From Monoplex corrugatus (lineage: Eukaryota > Mollusca > Gastropoda > Littorinimorpha > Ranellidae): a DNA stretch of 64,000 nt. Below the pieces are notes generated by a model. It saw only the letters and a program-made list of their open reading frames with translations, made no database searches and was not told the origin of the DNA. The translations under genes were made by a program, and so were the position numbers. The stretch covers positions 37,803,036 to 37,867,035 of the forward strand of contig JAPXFY010000030.1 of NCBI GenBank assembly GCA_030674185.1, in the 5' to 3' direction. The stretch's first letter is position 1; the number at the start of each line of letters is the position of its first letter. Shown piece after piece: positions 1-11,145 of the stretch.

Positions 1-515
<515 letters not shown>

Positions 516-680
516 TGAATATACTACATTGACAATGATAATGACTAATAATAATGATAATATGATGATGATAACGATGATAAATAATAATGATAATATC
601 AACAATGAATGATAGTAATAACAATAATAAAAATTGATAGTAATTCTATTAATAATTAAATTTTCGCTAATGTAGCACAA

Positions 681-1070
681 ACATTCAACAAGCAAAGCCA
701 GAACAAGATTGAGGCAGCCGAGATGTGGTTTCTAAGAAGAATGTTGAGAGTTCCGCAAAGAAAACAAACGAGACAGTCTTGATGGAGGCAGACACAAGTA
801 GATCACTCATAAGGAAGATTAGGAAAAGACAGGCAACATTTATAGGCCATTTTATGAGGAAGGGGGATTTGGAGCACCTGGTCACAACGGGAAAGCTGGA
901 GGGAAAGAGAGCAGCAGGTAGACTAAGGGAGAAAATGCTGGACGGACTTACAGAGTGGCTGGGGACGAGGAGGGTGGGGGAGGTGCTAGGGGCAACGAGA
1001 GATAGAGACAGATGGAAGTCCATGATCGCCAACGCCATGCGGCAGGGCACCTGATGATGATGATGAGCAC
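681..1070 (+). mobile_element. RTE-like LINE, C-terminal end with (GAT)n tail
   Basis: The sequence encodes the end of an endonuclease/reverse-transcriptase polyprotein. It reads through WFLRRMLRVP-like sequence (one frame change near 750), then RKRQATFIGHFMRKG, LEHLVTTGKLEGK, RDRDRWKSMIANAMRQGT and a stop at 1052, followed by GATGATGATGA. This C-terminal signature and a short trinucleotide tail are typical of RTE-like non-LTR elements in invertebrates. The piece is strongly 5' truncated and lacks the RT core. Several other copies in the window share over 80% by eye, so this is a multicopy family. The exact clade is uncertain. Confidence 0.85.
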
Positions 1071-1189
1071 AAAGATTCCATATCAACAGCATGTTGGTTA
1101 CACCTTATGGTGTAATATGTCAGTCTGACAATACTAAGAATGACAGAACGAGCAGCAACAGTAATGACAGTGATGATAACGATTGTGCT

Positions 1190-1780
1190 CTCGTTTTGCT
1201 TTTATCAACTCCCCCGTGGGGATGCCGGGGGCTCTTTCAATATAAACAGTATCCCCACCTTCTGGAAATTCTGTGCTGGACCTTTCCTCTTTTCTGTCAT
1301 TCTCTTTGTTTCTGCCTTGTTCCTTTGCTTTCTGTCATTTCTTCCCATCATTTTTCGCCTTGCTGGTTCATTCACCTATATTTGGTTAATAAAATCTTCC
1401 TTACTTTCTTTAGGATTTATAGTTGGGTACATGTATTAGGTGCATTTTAGGCTGTAGGGTGATGTGATGTGTAGAAGCAATTTTGGGTGAATTGGGCCAG
1501 TTTTTGTATATGTTTCATCTCCTTAATTATTTTTGAATTTGTATTCAGGTATGTTTTTTAAATCCCCTTTGTCATGAATTGGATGGAGTGTTCAGTGGCG
1601 CAGGCATCTCCTAGGATTATGTGTGCACATTCATGATATGTGTAGGCCTACTTGATTTTCTTTTCCTTTCTTTCCTCTTGAAATATTTGATATATTTTGA
1701 AATGGTTATAACCCTGATATGGCTGTATGCAGTCAGCTGGGCTTTAAACAATAAGAACAGTAACTTCGTGAAAAGATTAT
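1190..1780 (+). repeat. Dispersed repeat AB, longest copy
   Basis: An approximately 600 bp interspersed repeat. Part A starts near CCCCGTGGGGATGC and includes TATCCCCACCTTCTGGAAA and TTTCTGCCTTGTTCCTTTGC. Part B includes TTGTATTCAGGTATG, TTAAATCCCC, GATATGTGTA and ends near GCAGTCAGCTGGGCTTTAAAC. Other copies occur at 8371-8640, 8690-8832 plus 11146-11665, 21225-21720 (reverse), 23985-24190 and 24866-25205 (reverse). It has no convincing long ORF and no clear terminal repeats. It could be a non-autonomous DNA element or a SINE/LINE 3' region. Confidence 0.8.
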
Positions 1781-1825
1781 TCCACTTTCAGTAAATTCCG
1801 TATGAACCAGGACCACAGATGATGA

Positions 1826-2447
1826 TGATGATCATCATCAGGTGCCCTGCCGCATGGCGTTGGTGACCATGGACTTCCAACCATCTCTATCTCTCATTGC
1901 CCCCAGCATCTCCCCCACCCTCCTCATCCCCAGCCACTCTGCAAGTCCGTCCAGCATTCTCTCCCTGGGTCTACCTGGTGCTCCCTTTCCCTCCAGCTTT
2001 CCCGTTGTGACCAGGTGCTCCAAATCCCCCTTCCTCATAAAATGGCCTATAAATTTTGATGGTAACCAATGATGGTGATAATAGACAGCAAAGAAAACAA
2101 ACGAGACAGTCTTGATGGAGGCAGACACAAGTAGATCACTCATAAGGGAGATTAGGAAAAGACAGGCAACATTTATAGGCCATTTTATTAGGAAGGGGGA
2201 TTTGGTCACAACGGGAAAGCTGGAGGGAAAGAGAGCACCTGGTAGACCCAGGAGAAAATGCTGGACGGACTTGCAGAGTTGCTGGGGACGAGGAGGGTGG
2301 GGGAGATGCTGGGGCAACGAGAGATAGAGACAGATGGAAGTCCATAATCGCCAACGCCATGCGGCAGGGCACCTGATGATGATGATGATTGACAGCAAGT
2401 AATACTCATCATCATCATCATGTGCCCTGCTGCATGGTGTTAGCCAT
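1826..2447. mobile_element. Inverted fragments of the RTE-like LINE C-terminus
   Basis: Three pieces of the element described at 681-1070. At 1826-2058 the C-terminus is on the minus strand and begins with the reversed (GAT)n tail and CCCTGCCGCATGGCGTTGG. At 2080-2398 a plus-strand copy runs from AAAGAAAACAAACGAGACAG to its own (GAT)n tail. At 2405-2447 there is another reversed tail stub. The head-to-tail opposition makes an imperfect inverted repeat of about 230 bp with a short spacer. The plus copy carries internal deletions, so no frame is intact. Confidence 0.8.
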
Positions 2448-2450
2448 CAC

Positions 2451-3516
2451 ACCTGTAGAGTTCCACTTTATGCAGGTGATGTGGTTCTGTTCACTGACAC
2501 GTCAGTGATTAAATGGTGATGATATGTCAGTATGACTGATGATAATGAGATGATAACAACATGATATGGTATTTACAAGGTGTATCCATTTTATACTAAC
2601 ACGGTATGTGTTCTGTCACTGACACACAGTGATTAAGATGGTGATGATATGTCATATGACTGATGATAATGAAGAGATAACAACAATGATAATGGTATTT
2701 ACCAGTACCATTTATACCTAACACAGGTGATGTGGTTCTGTTCACTGACACATCAGTGATTAAGATGGTGATGATATGTCAGTATGACTGATGATAATGA
2801 AGATGATAACATCAATGATAATGGTATTTACACAGGTGTATCCATTTTATACCTAACACAGGTGATGTGGTTCTGTTCACTGACACATCAGTGATTAAGA
2901 TGGTAATGATATGTCAGTATGACAGTGATGATAATGAGAGCCAGAATTCACAAAAACAGAATCAGAACGCGTATTTAATACAACCAGACAAGACGGGCGC
3001 AAATTTTCGACCAGCCGGCCTTCGTCAAAGGTTTGTAAGATCACAAAAGAAGAAACAACAAATACAAAAACTGGGAGAAAAAGACCAAAACTTCTCAGCT
3101 ACTTTGTCCAGTAGGAGAAAAAGACTCATGTGATGATAATGACAATGATAACAACAACGATGATGATGACGTTTACACAGGTGTGGAATTCCAGTTTATA
3201 CCCGAGACAGGTGATGTGCCCCTGATTGCTGTGATGATATATTAATATAATTATGATAATGACAATGATAATGATAATGATGATGATGTTTCCACAGGTG
3301 TGGAATTCCAGTTTATACCTGAGACAGGTGATGTGCCCCTGATTGCTGTGATGATATATTAATATAATTATGATAATGACAATGATAATGATGATGACGT
3401 TTACACAGGTGTGGAATTCCAGTTTATACCCGAGACAGGTGATGTGCCCCTGATTGCTGTGATGATGATATATTGATATAATAATGATAATGACAATGAT
3501 GATGATGTTTACACAG
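2451..3516 (+). repeat. Tandem array made of PSAT1 acceptor plus exon-start copies
   Basis: About eight tandem units, each holding a TTTACACAG-type acceptor followed by sequence homologous to the first half of the exon at 3517-3611. Three young copies (exon-like parts 3181-3230, 3298-3347, 3409-3458) match the exon's first 50 nt except for CCC/CCT at one codon. Each then switches at ATTGCT to GTGATGATATATT and (GATAAT)n filler. Older units near 2451, 2580, 2700 and 2836 read FIPNTGDVVLFTD where the exon reads FIPETGDVPLIAD, and at least 2836 has lost 4 nt near its start, which shifts the frame. A foreign insert of about 190 bp (roughly 2944-3130) interrupts the array. The copies appear to be pseudo-exons. 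Confidence 0.85.
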
Positions 3517-3611
3517 GTGTGGAATTCCAGTTTATACCTGAGACAGGTGATGTGCCCCTGATTGCTGACATGTCTTCAAACATACTGACCAGAAAACTGG
3601 ACATTACAAAG
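3517..3611 (+). CDS. PSAT1: Phosphoserine aminotransferase, internal exon (first in window)
   Basis: Coding exon of the PLP-dependent aminotransferase that makes O-phosphoserine from 3-phosphohydroxypyruvate and glutamate in the cytosolic serine pathway. It starts after ACACAG with GT completing a Gly codon, then reads VEFQFIPETGDVP, LIADMSSN and ILTRKLDITK. It ends AAG with donor GTCAGT at 3612. DMSSN is the family motif whose Asp contacts the PLP pyridine nitrogen. The 95 nt length leaves a clean phase-0 junction with the next exon. Preceding exons, including the start codon, are not in the window. An array of partial copies of this same exon lies immediately upstream; this last copy alone is complete and has a proper donor. 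Confidence 0.95.
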
Positions 3612-3619
3612 GTCAGTCT

Positions 3620-4690
3620 GTGTGTGTGTGTGTGTGTATCTGTGTGTGTATGTCTGTGAGTTGTGTGTGTTCATGAGTGTCTGTATGTTATGTGTGTCTG
3701 TATGTCTGTGAGTGTGTGTATCTGGGTGTGTGTGTGTCCCGTGTCTGTATGTCTGTGAGTTGTGTGTGTTCATGAGTGCCTGTATGTCTGTGAGTTGTGT
3801 GTGTTCATGAGTGTCTGTATGTCTGTGAGTTGTGTGTGTTCATGAGTGTCTGTATGTTGTGTGTGTCTGAGTCTGTATGTCTGTGAGTTGTGTGTGTTCA
3901 TGAGTGTCTGTATGTTGTGTGTGTGTCTGTATGTCTGTGAGTTGTGTGTGTTCATGAGTGTCTGTATGTTGTGTGTTGTGTATGTTCATGAGTGTCTGTA
4001 TGTTGTGTGTGTGTCTGTATGTCTGTGAGTTGTGTGTGTTCATGAGTGTCTGTAGTTGTGTGTGTGTCTGTATGTCTGTGAGTTGTGTGTGTTCATGAGT
4101 GTGTGTCTGTATGTGTGTCTGTATGTCTGTATGTCTGTGAGTTGTGTGTGTTCATGAGTGTCTGTATGTTGTGTGTGTGTCTGAGTCTGTATGTCTGTGA
4201 GTTGTGTGTGTTCATGAGTGTCTGTATGTTGTGTGTGTTCATGAGTGTCTGTATGTTGTGTGTGTGTCTGTATGTCTGTGAGTTGTGTGTGTTCATGAGT
4301 GTCTGTATGTTGTGTGTGTGTCTGAGTCTGTATGTCTGTGAGTTGTGTGTGTTCATGAGTGTCTGTATGTTGTGTGTGTGTGTGTCTGTATGTCTGTGAG
4401 TTGTGTGTGTTCATGAGTGTCTGTATGTTGTGTGTGTCTGTGTCTGTATGTCTGTGTGTTGTGTGTGTTCATGAGTGTTGTTGTTTGTGTGTCTGTGTCT
4501 GTATTCTGTGATTGTGTGTGTTCATGAGTGTCTGTAGTTGTGTGTGTCTGGTGTCTGTATGTCTGTGATTGTGTGTGTCATGATGTCTGTGTTGTATTGT
4601 TTGCTGTGCTGTATGTCTGTGGTTGTGGTGTTCATGATGTTTGTATGTGTGTTGTTGTCTGTATGTCTGTGAGTTGTGTGTGTCCATGAG
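3620..4690. repeat. TG-rich minisatellite in PSAT1 intron
   Basis: Imperfect tandem repeat built on GAGTTGTGTGTGTTCATGAG and TGTCTGTATGTCTGTGAG, with units of roughly 30-60 bp. It begins 8 nt after the donor at 3612. The many apparent ORFs (SVCMLCVC or NTHNSQTYRH polymers) are translations of the repeat and not genes. Confidence 0.93.
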
Positions 4691-4694
4691 TGTC

Positions 4695-4858
4695 TGCTGC
4701 CAGATGTAACCCAGACTGATGACAGTGGGGATGTCACGACATTCATGGAGTTCCGTCTGGGATTGGGTCTGTGTGTGTGTGTGTTCGTGAGTGTGATGAG
4801 GATTCGAGCCCTCAACCTTCCTGTTGGTAGTGCATTGTGCTACCCACTATCACCAAAC
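4695..4858 (-). mobile_element. Candidate tRNA-derived SINE, reverse orientation
   Basis: Read on the minus strand from 4856, the sequence has a tRNA-like head: GGTGATAGTGGGTAGCACAA resembles an A box region, and GGGCTCGAATCCTC carries a B box (TCGAATCC). The body downstream contains CAATCC...GACGGAACTCCATGAA. The element at 54212-54610 has CAATCC...GATGGAACTCCATAAC in the same relative position, so the two look like one SINE family. Pol III boxes are imperfect and no cloverleaf was modelled. A TG tract interrupts the body near 4770-4790. Confidence 0.5.
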
Positions 4859-5103
4859 TAACTGTTGGCTACTTCTGTTTTAGTGTTGACAGTCCTGCCA
4901 CAACATATGCCGTCCGCTGTCTTAATTATTGCCCTTAATCCCTTTAACTCTTTGTCATCGTCAGCTGGCTATATGACCTACTTCCCAGCAGACGTGCCAG
5001 CTGCCACTGACTACTTTCCCTGGAAAAGTGCATTTTTAGGCCACTTAGAATTAAAAACAAGTGCGACTGCCCACGCCCAAGCATTAATTTTCACAGGCGC
5101 CCC
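4859..5103. other. Unassigned intronic sequence
   Basis: Moderately complex sequence between the SINE-like unit and the 50 bp array. One open frame (VLVLTVLPQHMPSAV...) runs from the SINE into the repeat, but it has no recognisable domain or splice signals. Probably non-coding intron or an unrecognised interspersed repeat. Confidence 0.5.
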
Positions 5104-6598
5104 AAATGGTTGATCATTGAAGTCTTGCTTTGCTAAGCATGCATGATATTCTAAAATGGTTAATCATGGAAGTCTTGCTTTGCTAAGCGTGCATGATATT
5201 GTAAAATGGTTAATCATCGAGGTCTTGCTTTGCTAAGCGTGCATGATATTGTAAAATGGTTAATCATCGAAGTCTTGCTTTGCTAAGCGTGCATGATATT
5301 GTAAAATGGTTGATCATCGAGGTCTTGCTTTGCTAAGCGTGCATGATATTGTAAAATGGTTGATCATCGAAGTCTTGCTTTGCTAAGCGTGCATGATATT
5401 ATAAAATGGTTAATCATGGAAGTCTTGCTTTGCTAAGCGTGCATGATATTGTAAAATGGTTAATCATGGAAGTCTTGCTTTGCTAAGCGTGCATGATATT
5501 GTAAAATGGTTAATCATGGAGGTCTTGCTTTGCTAAGCGTGCATGATATTGTAAAATGGTTAATCATGGAGGTCTTGCTTTGCTAAGCGTGCATGATATT
5601 GTAAAATGGTTAATCATGGAGGTCTTGCTTTGCTAAGCGTGCATGATATTGTAAAATGGTTAATCATGGAGGTCTTGCTTTGCTAAGCGTGCATGATATT
5701 GTAAAATGGTTAATCATGGAGGTCTTGCTTTGCTAGGCGTGCATGATATTGTAAAATGGTTAATCATGGAGGTCTTGCTTTGCTAAGCGTGCATGATATT
5801 GTAAAATGGTTAATCATGGAGGTCTTGCTTTGCTAAGCGTGCATGATATTGTAAAATGGTTAATCATGGAGGTCTTGCTTTGCTAAGCGTGCATGATATT
5901 GTAAAATGGTTAATCATGGAGGTCTTGCTTTGCTAAGCGTGCATGATATTGTAAAATGGTTGATCATCGAAGTCTTGCTTTGCTAAGCGTGCATGATATT
6001 GTAAAATGGTTAATCATGGAAGTCTTGCTTTGCTAAGCGTGCATGATATTGTAAAATGGTTAATCATGGAAGTCTTGCTTTGCTAAGCGTGCATGATATT
6101 GTAAAATGGTTAATCATGGAAGTCTTGCTTTGCTAAGCGTGCATGATATTGTAAAATGGTTAATCATGGAAGTCTTGCTTTGCTAAGCGTGCATGATATT
6201 GTAAAATGGTTAATCATGGAGGTCTTGCTTTGCTAAGCGTGCATGATATTGTAAAATGGTTAATCATGGAGGTCTTGCTTTGCTAAGCGTGCATGATATT
6301 GTAAAATGGTTAATCATGGAGGTCTTGCTTTGCTAAGCGTGCATGATATTGTAAAATGGTTAATCATGGAGGTCTTGCTTTGCTAAGCGTGCATGATATT
6401 GTAAAATGGTTAATCATGGAGGTCTTGCTTTGCTAAGCGTGCATGATATTGTAAAATGGTTAATCATGGAGGTCTTGCTTTGCTAAGCGTGCATGATATT
6501 GTAAAATGGTTAATCATGGAGGTCTTGCTTTGCTAAGCGTGCATGATATTGTAAAATGGTTGATCATGGAAGTCTTGCTTTGCTAAGCGTGCATGATT
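5104..6598 (+). repeat. 50 bp minisatellite, about 30 copies
   Basis: Unit AAATGGTTAATCATGGAGGT followed by CTTGCTTTGCTAAGCGTGCA and TGATATTGTA; exact 50 bp spacing from 5104 to 6598 with very few substitutions. Variant bases (AGTC or GGTC after the GGA, and TGATCATCGA in place of TAATCATGGA) show two successive blocks of 12 units beginning at 5354 and 5954. It lies wholly inside the PSAT1 intron 3612-7734. No coding content. Confidence 0.97.
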
Positions 6599-7582
6599 AT
6601 GTTTATCTGTTTGACAGATGTTTTCTTCTTTTCCCACATTTTTTGCCATTAAAATTATTTTTTACACTGACTGTTGTGCATTCCTGCTGCTGCTTTTTTT
6701 TTTCCATTTTGAATACAATTACTATAGTTATATCTTATGAAGTTTGTATGTGAGGAATAACAGTGAGGCAATTTTTATGTGAAATTCAGACAAAATTTAA
6801 TCGTTTTCTAACTCAATTCAGAGGTGAATTTAGAGCCCCAAGATGTGCTAGATTGCACAAATTTGCATTTAGATTTCAAAATTTTCCAGGGGACCATGCC
6901 CTCCGGACCCCCATAGATTTGATTCATTTTTCCTCTTGTTTGACTTTCCTCCAATCCCACCCCTGAACTACTTCAAATTGTCATAAAAAATCTATGAATG
7001 CATGTTCTTTGATTTACAGGTGTTAATTTATGTATAGGTGGAATTTTTTAGGCATAGGGTGACACACCTGTATTTACGTGTAAAATATACCTGTGTCAGT
7101 TACGTAAGGGATAGACAGGTACTACAACACCCATCAACACAACACTTGAACAGTATTTACCAATTAGATGGCAGAGACTTAGGTTCACCTGCTGAAAGAA
7201 ACTGATGGGTGTTGTGAGGTTATTAGTGGTCATATCAGTCAGTACCGTAGAATGCATGTACAAATTCTGCAACGTTCTGCAATCACGATATTTCCACATA
7301 AAAAAAAATCATAAAAAAAAATCTACTTGTCAGAATCACTTCAAATTTTTAGATAAAATATAGAACTAGAAGTGCTTGCTGTTTGATCTGCATGAGTTAG
7401 TTTGTGTATTTGAGATACTCATGTGTTATCTGTCTGGTGTCGCACATACATATACCGTAATAGTGGTAGTAATATTGGAGATAGACAGGCAGATTTGGGT
7501 GGAGCCCCGATGGGAGTTTTCTAGTGCAGTGAATTCCTCTTGAAGAATCTCCAGATTTCTGCTTATTTTTTTCATCTAATAC
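6599..7582. other. Intron sequence without recognised feature
   Basis: AT-rich intronic sequence. Short ORFs here lack domains, and no RNA gene was seen. The stretch GGACCATGCCCTCCGGACCC near 6890 resembles the degenerate 'dispersed C-rich' sequence seen at 23375-23400, but the match is short. Confidence 0.6.
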
Positions 7583-7660
7583 AATGTCATCTGTGTGTCT
7601 GTGCATGTGTGTGTGTGTGTCTCTGTGTGTGTGTGTGTGTCTGTGTGTGTGTGTGTGTGT

Positions 7661-7712
<52 letters not shown>

Positions 7713-7713
7713 C
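7583..7713. repeat. (TG)n microsatellite next to splice acceptor
   Basis: TG tract with CTG and CTC interruptions, ending about 20 nt before the acceptor TGTTTACAG at 7734. It replaces the usual polypyrimidine tract of this intron, leaving GTATTGTGTGTTTACAG as the acceptor. Confidence 0.95.
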
Positions 7714-7734
7714 GTATGTATTGTGTGTTTACAG

Positions 7735-7904
7735 TTTGGAGCGATATTCGCGGGGGCACAGAAGAACATAGGCTGTGCGGGCGTGACGCTGGTCATCATC
7801 CGTGAGGATCTGATCGGTCACTCACTGCCCATGTGCCCCATCATCTTTGACTTCAAGGTGCAGGTGGGCAATAACTCCCTGTACAACACTCCACCCACTT
7901 ACAG
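7735..7904 (+). CDS. PSAT1: Phosphoserine aminotransferase, PLP-lysine exon
   Basis: 170 nt exon, 56 full codons plus AG. It reads [40 protein letters not shown], then [23 protein letters not shown] contains the Schiff-base lysine (AAG at 7762-7764), equivalent to the catalytic lysine of human PSAT1. NSLYNTPP is the conserved segment that follows in class-V aminotransferases of the SerC type. The acceptor is TTTACAG|TTT and the donor AG|GTGTGT. The AG joins C of the next exon to give Ser (Y-S-IYIMG), exactly as in animal PSAT. No unusual residues are seen at catalytic positions. Confidence 0.97.
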
Positions 7905-7949
7905 GTGTGTACAGCTACAGGTGTTGGCAGGTGTTTCTGAACAGGTGTG

Positions 7950-7969
7950 CTTTGTGTGTGTAAGAGAGA

Positions 7970-8000
<31 letters not shown>

Positions 8001-8370
8001 TGTGTGTGTGTGTCTTTGTGTGTGTGTGTGTGTGTGTGTGTTTGGGGTGTGAGGAGAGAGAGAATATGTGTGTGTGTGTATGTTTGTGTGTGTGTGTTTA
8101 CATGTGTGAGAGAGAGAATATGTGTGTGAGAGAGAGAGAGAGTGTGTGTATGTATGTATGTGTGTGTGTGTGTGTATGTTTGTGTGTGTGTATGTTTGTG
8201 TGTGTGTGTTTTGCATGTGTGAGAGAGAATATGTGTGTGTGTTAGAGAGAGAGTGTGTGTGTACGTGTGTGTGTGTATGTATATGTGTGTGTGTGTCTGT
8301 GTGTATATGTATATGTGTGTGTGTGTATATATGTGTGTGTGTGTATGTGTGTGTGTATGTGAGATATGCT
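7950..8370. repeat. (TG)n/(GA)n compound microsatellite
   Basis: Alternating TGTGTG and GAGAGA blocks, TGTATG variants, starting about 45 nt after the exon donor. Apparent ORFs on both strands are repeat translations. Confidence 0.96.
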
Positions 8371-8640
8371 AAAGCAATTGTAGGTAATGTAGGCCTGGTT
8401 TTATACATGTTTTAGTGTCCTTAGTTGTGTTTAAATTGGTAATCAGGTATGTTTATTTAAATCCCCTGTGTGATAAATTGGATAGAGTGGTCAGCCCAGG
8501 GTCATTTCCTTAGATTATTCACACAAGTGCACTGATATGTGTACTTAATTTTCTTTTCTTTTCCTTGTTGAAATAGTATGTTTTGAAACGAGTTATAGCC
8601 CTGATGTGGTGCAATGCAGTCGGCTGAGCTTTAAACAAAA
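8371..8640 (+). repeat. Dispersed repeat AB, part B
   Basis: Matches part B of the 1190-1780 copy: TAAGCAATT-like start, TTAAATCCCCTGTGTGATAA, TAGATTATTCACACAAGTGC, TGATATGTGTAC, and end GCAGTCGGCTGAGCTTTAAA. A second, longer copy begins immediately afterwards at about 8690. Confidence 0.75.
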
Positions 8641-8832
8641 ATAACAGTAATTGTAACATAAAAAGAATGATGTACTCATAGTGGTTGATGTACATGAAAG
8701 ATAATTGGGTACGAGTATATAAATGCATTTTTGGCTCTGGGAAATGGGATATGTGGAAGCAATTTCAGGTAATTTAGACCCGTTTTTATGTACGTTTTAG
8801 TGCCCTTAGTTATGTTTAAATTTGTATTCAGG

Positions 8833-11145
8833 TCTCACTTGTCGGCGTCACTGGGTTCGTGTTGGTTGCTGCATTTTTCCATACCACCATCTCCCTCCAG
8901 GCTGCTCTGTCTTCATTTTTGTGGACAATTTCTTGAATATTTAGGCCACTGATGTTGGTTATGTTCTTGATGTATGAGATTGGAGGTCTGCCTTTCTTCT
9001 TTTTTACCACTGTTTTTCCTTGAAAGATCGTGCTGTGTGACACATGCCAGTGTATTTTAGTCTTCTCTTGTTGATGTCTGCTAGTAGTTTTCTGGTAGTA
9101 TCGAGTTCTTCCAGGACACTTTCATTAGTTCTTCTGTCTGTTCATTTTATTTGTAATGGTCTCCAATAAAACCACATGTCTGCTGCCTCAATTCTTCTGC
9201 AGTCAGTTTTTCTCAGAGTCCAGGTTTCACGGCCATAAATCATGACTGGCCAGATCAAACATTTTAGAATCTAACTTTCAGGCCATTTAGTATGCCTCTG
9301 TCTTTCCAGATGTTGTTTAGTTGGACCATTTTTGCTTTGCCATTCCAATTCTTATTTTGATGTCTTTGGAGCAGGTCCCGTCATCAGTTTTTACAGAACC
9401 AAGATATTTGAAATCCTGAACGTTTTCTAAAGGAACTTTGTTAATTAAGATGTCGTGATTGTTTTCGGTGTCTTTGCCTTTGATATGTGGGACTTTTGTT
9501 TTTGTGGCGTTCAAGTCTAAGCCAGCCTTTTTAACTGTAGCCTTTTGGTATTTTTATAATGAGGCAATTAATGAAATATGATGTTTAGGAAAGCCCATTT
9601 TGACCAGTGTGTTGAAGAGGTGGAGATGAATGACACTGTCAAATGCTTTGCTATAGTCTATGAAGGTGACAAAAGCTTCTTTTTCTGTGCTTTTTATTTT
9701 CTCTATGAGTGTTTGTAGCACAAAGAGCATGTCAGTTGTGCTTCTATTGGATCTGTAGCCTGCCTGGCAGTCAGATAGTTCTTCGTCTATCTTGGGCTTC
9801 AATCTGTTGAGAATAATTATGAGCAGGACCTTACTGGCGTGGCTGATTAGGGCAGTGGTTCTGTAGTTGTTGCAATCTTTGACATTGCCACTCTCTTGTG
9901 AAGCATCACAAATTCTTGAAGTTTCCAATTTGTTGGCCACTGATGAGTATTCTAGATTTTACAACAAAGATGGTGCATTGCTTTAAGATCCTTCTTTTCC
10001 ACCTTGTTTTAACAATTCTTCTGTTTGTTATCAATTCCTGTGGAGTTTCTTGTTTCTAACTGCTTGGTGGCTGCTTCAGTTTCAAATAAAAGTGGTTCTG
10101 ATTCAGATTCAGGACAGTTCAGTCAGGGCATAGAGTGTCTTGAGGGCTATTGTCGCTAAAAAGGAATGCTCCATATTCATTCCATCTGTTCATAATCATG
10201 CTCTGGTTCAGTCAGTGTGGTGCCTTCCTTGCTGTTGATGCACTCATTCTGGGCTGGAATTTAGTGGATTGAACTTTATCTGTTGGAATTACTCCCTGGA
10301 TCTTCTGCATTCATTATGCTCATTCTTCCTCCATCTAATTTTTCTTCTTTTCTTTTCTAAGTTTGCTCTAATTTCTCTTTGAGTTTTTTGTATTCTTCTT
10401 TTTTTCCAGATTTGCGAGCTTGGCTTTTCTGTTTGGCTAGATCCATAACTTCCTCACTGATGTAGGGCTTAGTTGGTTTTCTTCTTTTCGCGCCTAACTT
10501 TTCTTCTGCTACTTCATGTAGGTCTTCTTTAGATCTGTCCAAATTTCTTCTGGATGCTGGTCATTTATTGTCCAGTCCTGGATTAAAGCCTCGAAACGAT
10601 TGCTGACTTCGATTTCAAAATCAGATGCAATGTCTTGATTTTTCAATTTCCCTAGATCAAACTTAGGGGCCTGCTTGACTTTGTTTTGCTTGTAAGCTTT
10701 GAGTCAAATTTTTGCTGCAACTAGGTGGTGATGGCTGTCACAATCAGCTCCTGGTTTTGTTTTCAAGCTTAGGACATTAGTTCTCCATGTCCTGTCTATC
10801 ATGATGAAATCTGTCTGATTTCTGATTTTTATTTTTCTTGTTGTCGTTGTCTATTTTTCCAAGTTTCCAAGTATATTGTCCATGATAGTGCTGCTTAAAG
10901 AGGATGTTAGTGATATCCAAATCATTGGCCTGGCAGAAACATGCTAACATATTTCCTCTTTCATTGTGTTTTCCCAGCCCATAAGGTCCTATTCCACACT
11001 CTCTGTCCTCACTTTCACCTACTTTGGCATTCATGACTCCCATCACTATGCAAATTTCTCTTTTCAGTATTTTATCCTTGGCAGTTTGAATGTCATTATA
11101 AAATTGTTCTGTCTCTTCTCTGAGCTGGTGGATGCTGTGGCATAT
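8833..11145 (-). mobile_element. Degenerate RTE-like LINE (endonuclease + RT)
   Basis: Minus-strand order from 11145 down: endonuclease piece with YATASTSSE then MGVMNAKVGESEDRECGIGP and YGLGKHNERG (11046-10777; the GDFNAKVG motif has become GVMNAKVG); a basic linker (10542-10357); and RT with NYRTTALISHASKVLLIIIL, CQAGYRSNRSTTDM and FVTFIDYSKAFDSV (9940-9554, motif A FxDYxKAFD). The thumb region follows with NVQDFKYLGSVKTDDGTCSK (9514-9317), then the C-terminus with KGRPPISYIKNI and EDRAAWREM ending at 8828. Several frameshifts and stops break the frame, and the YxDD region was not found intact. The element is 5' truncated within the endonuclease and inserted in an AB repeat. It is a dead copy. 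Confidence 0.88.

Noticed and set aside
3181..3458. Mutually exclusive alternative exons of PSAT1
   Set aside because: The copies are half-length and lack the DMSSN part and the proper donor; at least one older copy has a frame-shifting deletion. Inclusion would break the protein, so they are treated as pseudo-exons.
5104..6598. CRISPR-like array (regular 50 bp spacing)
   Set aside because: There are no variable spacers; the whole unit is repeated. The context is an intron of a eukaryotic gene.
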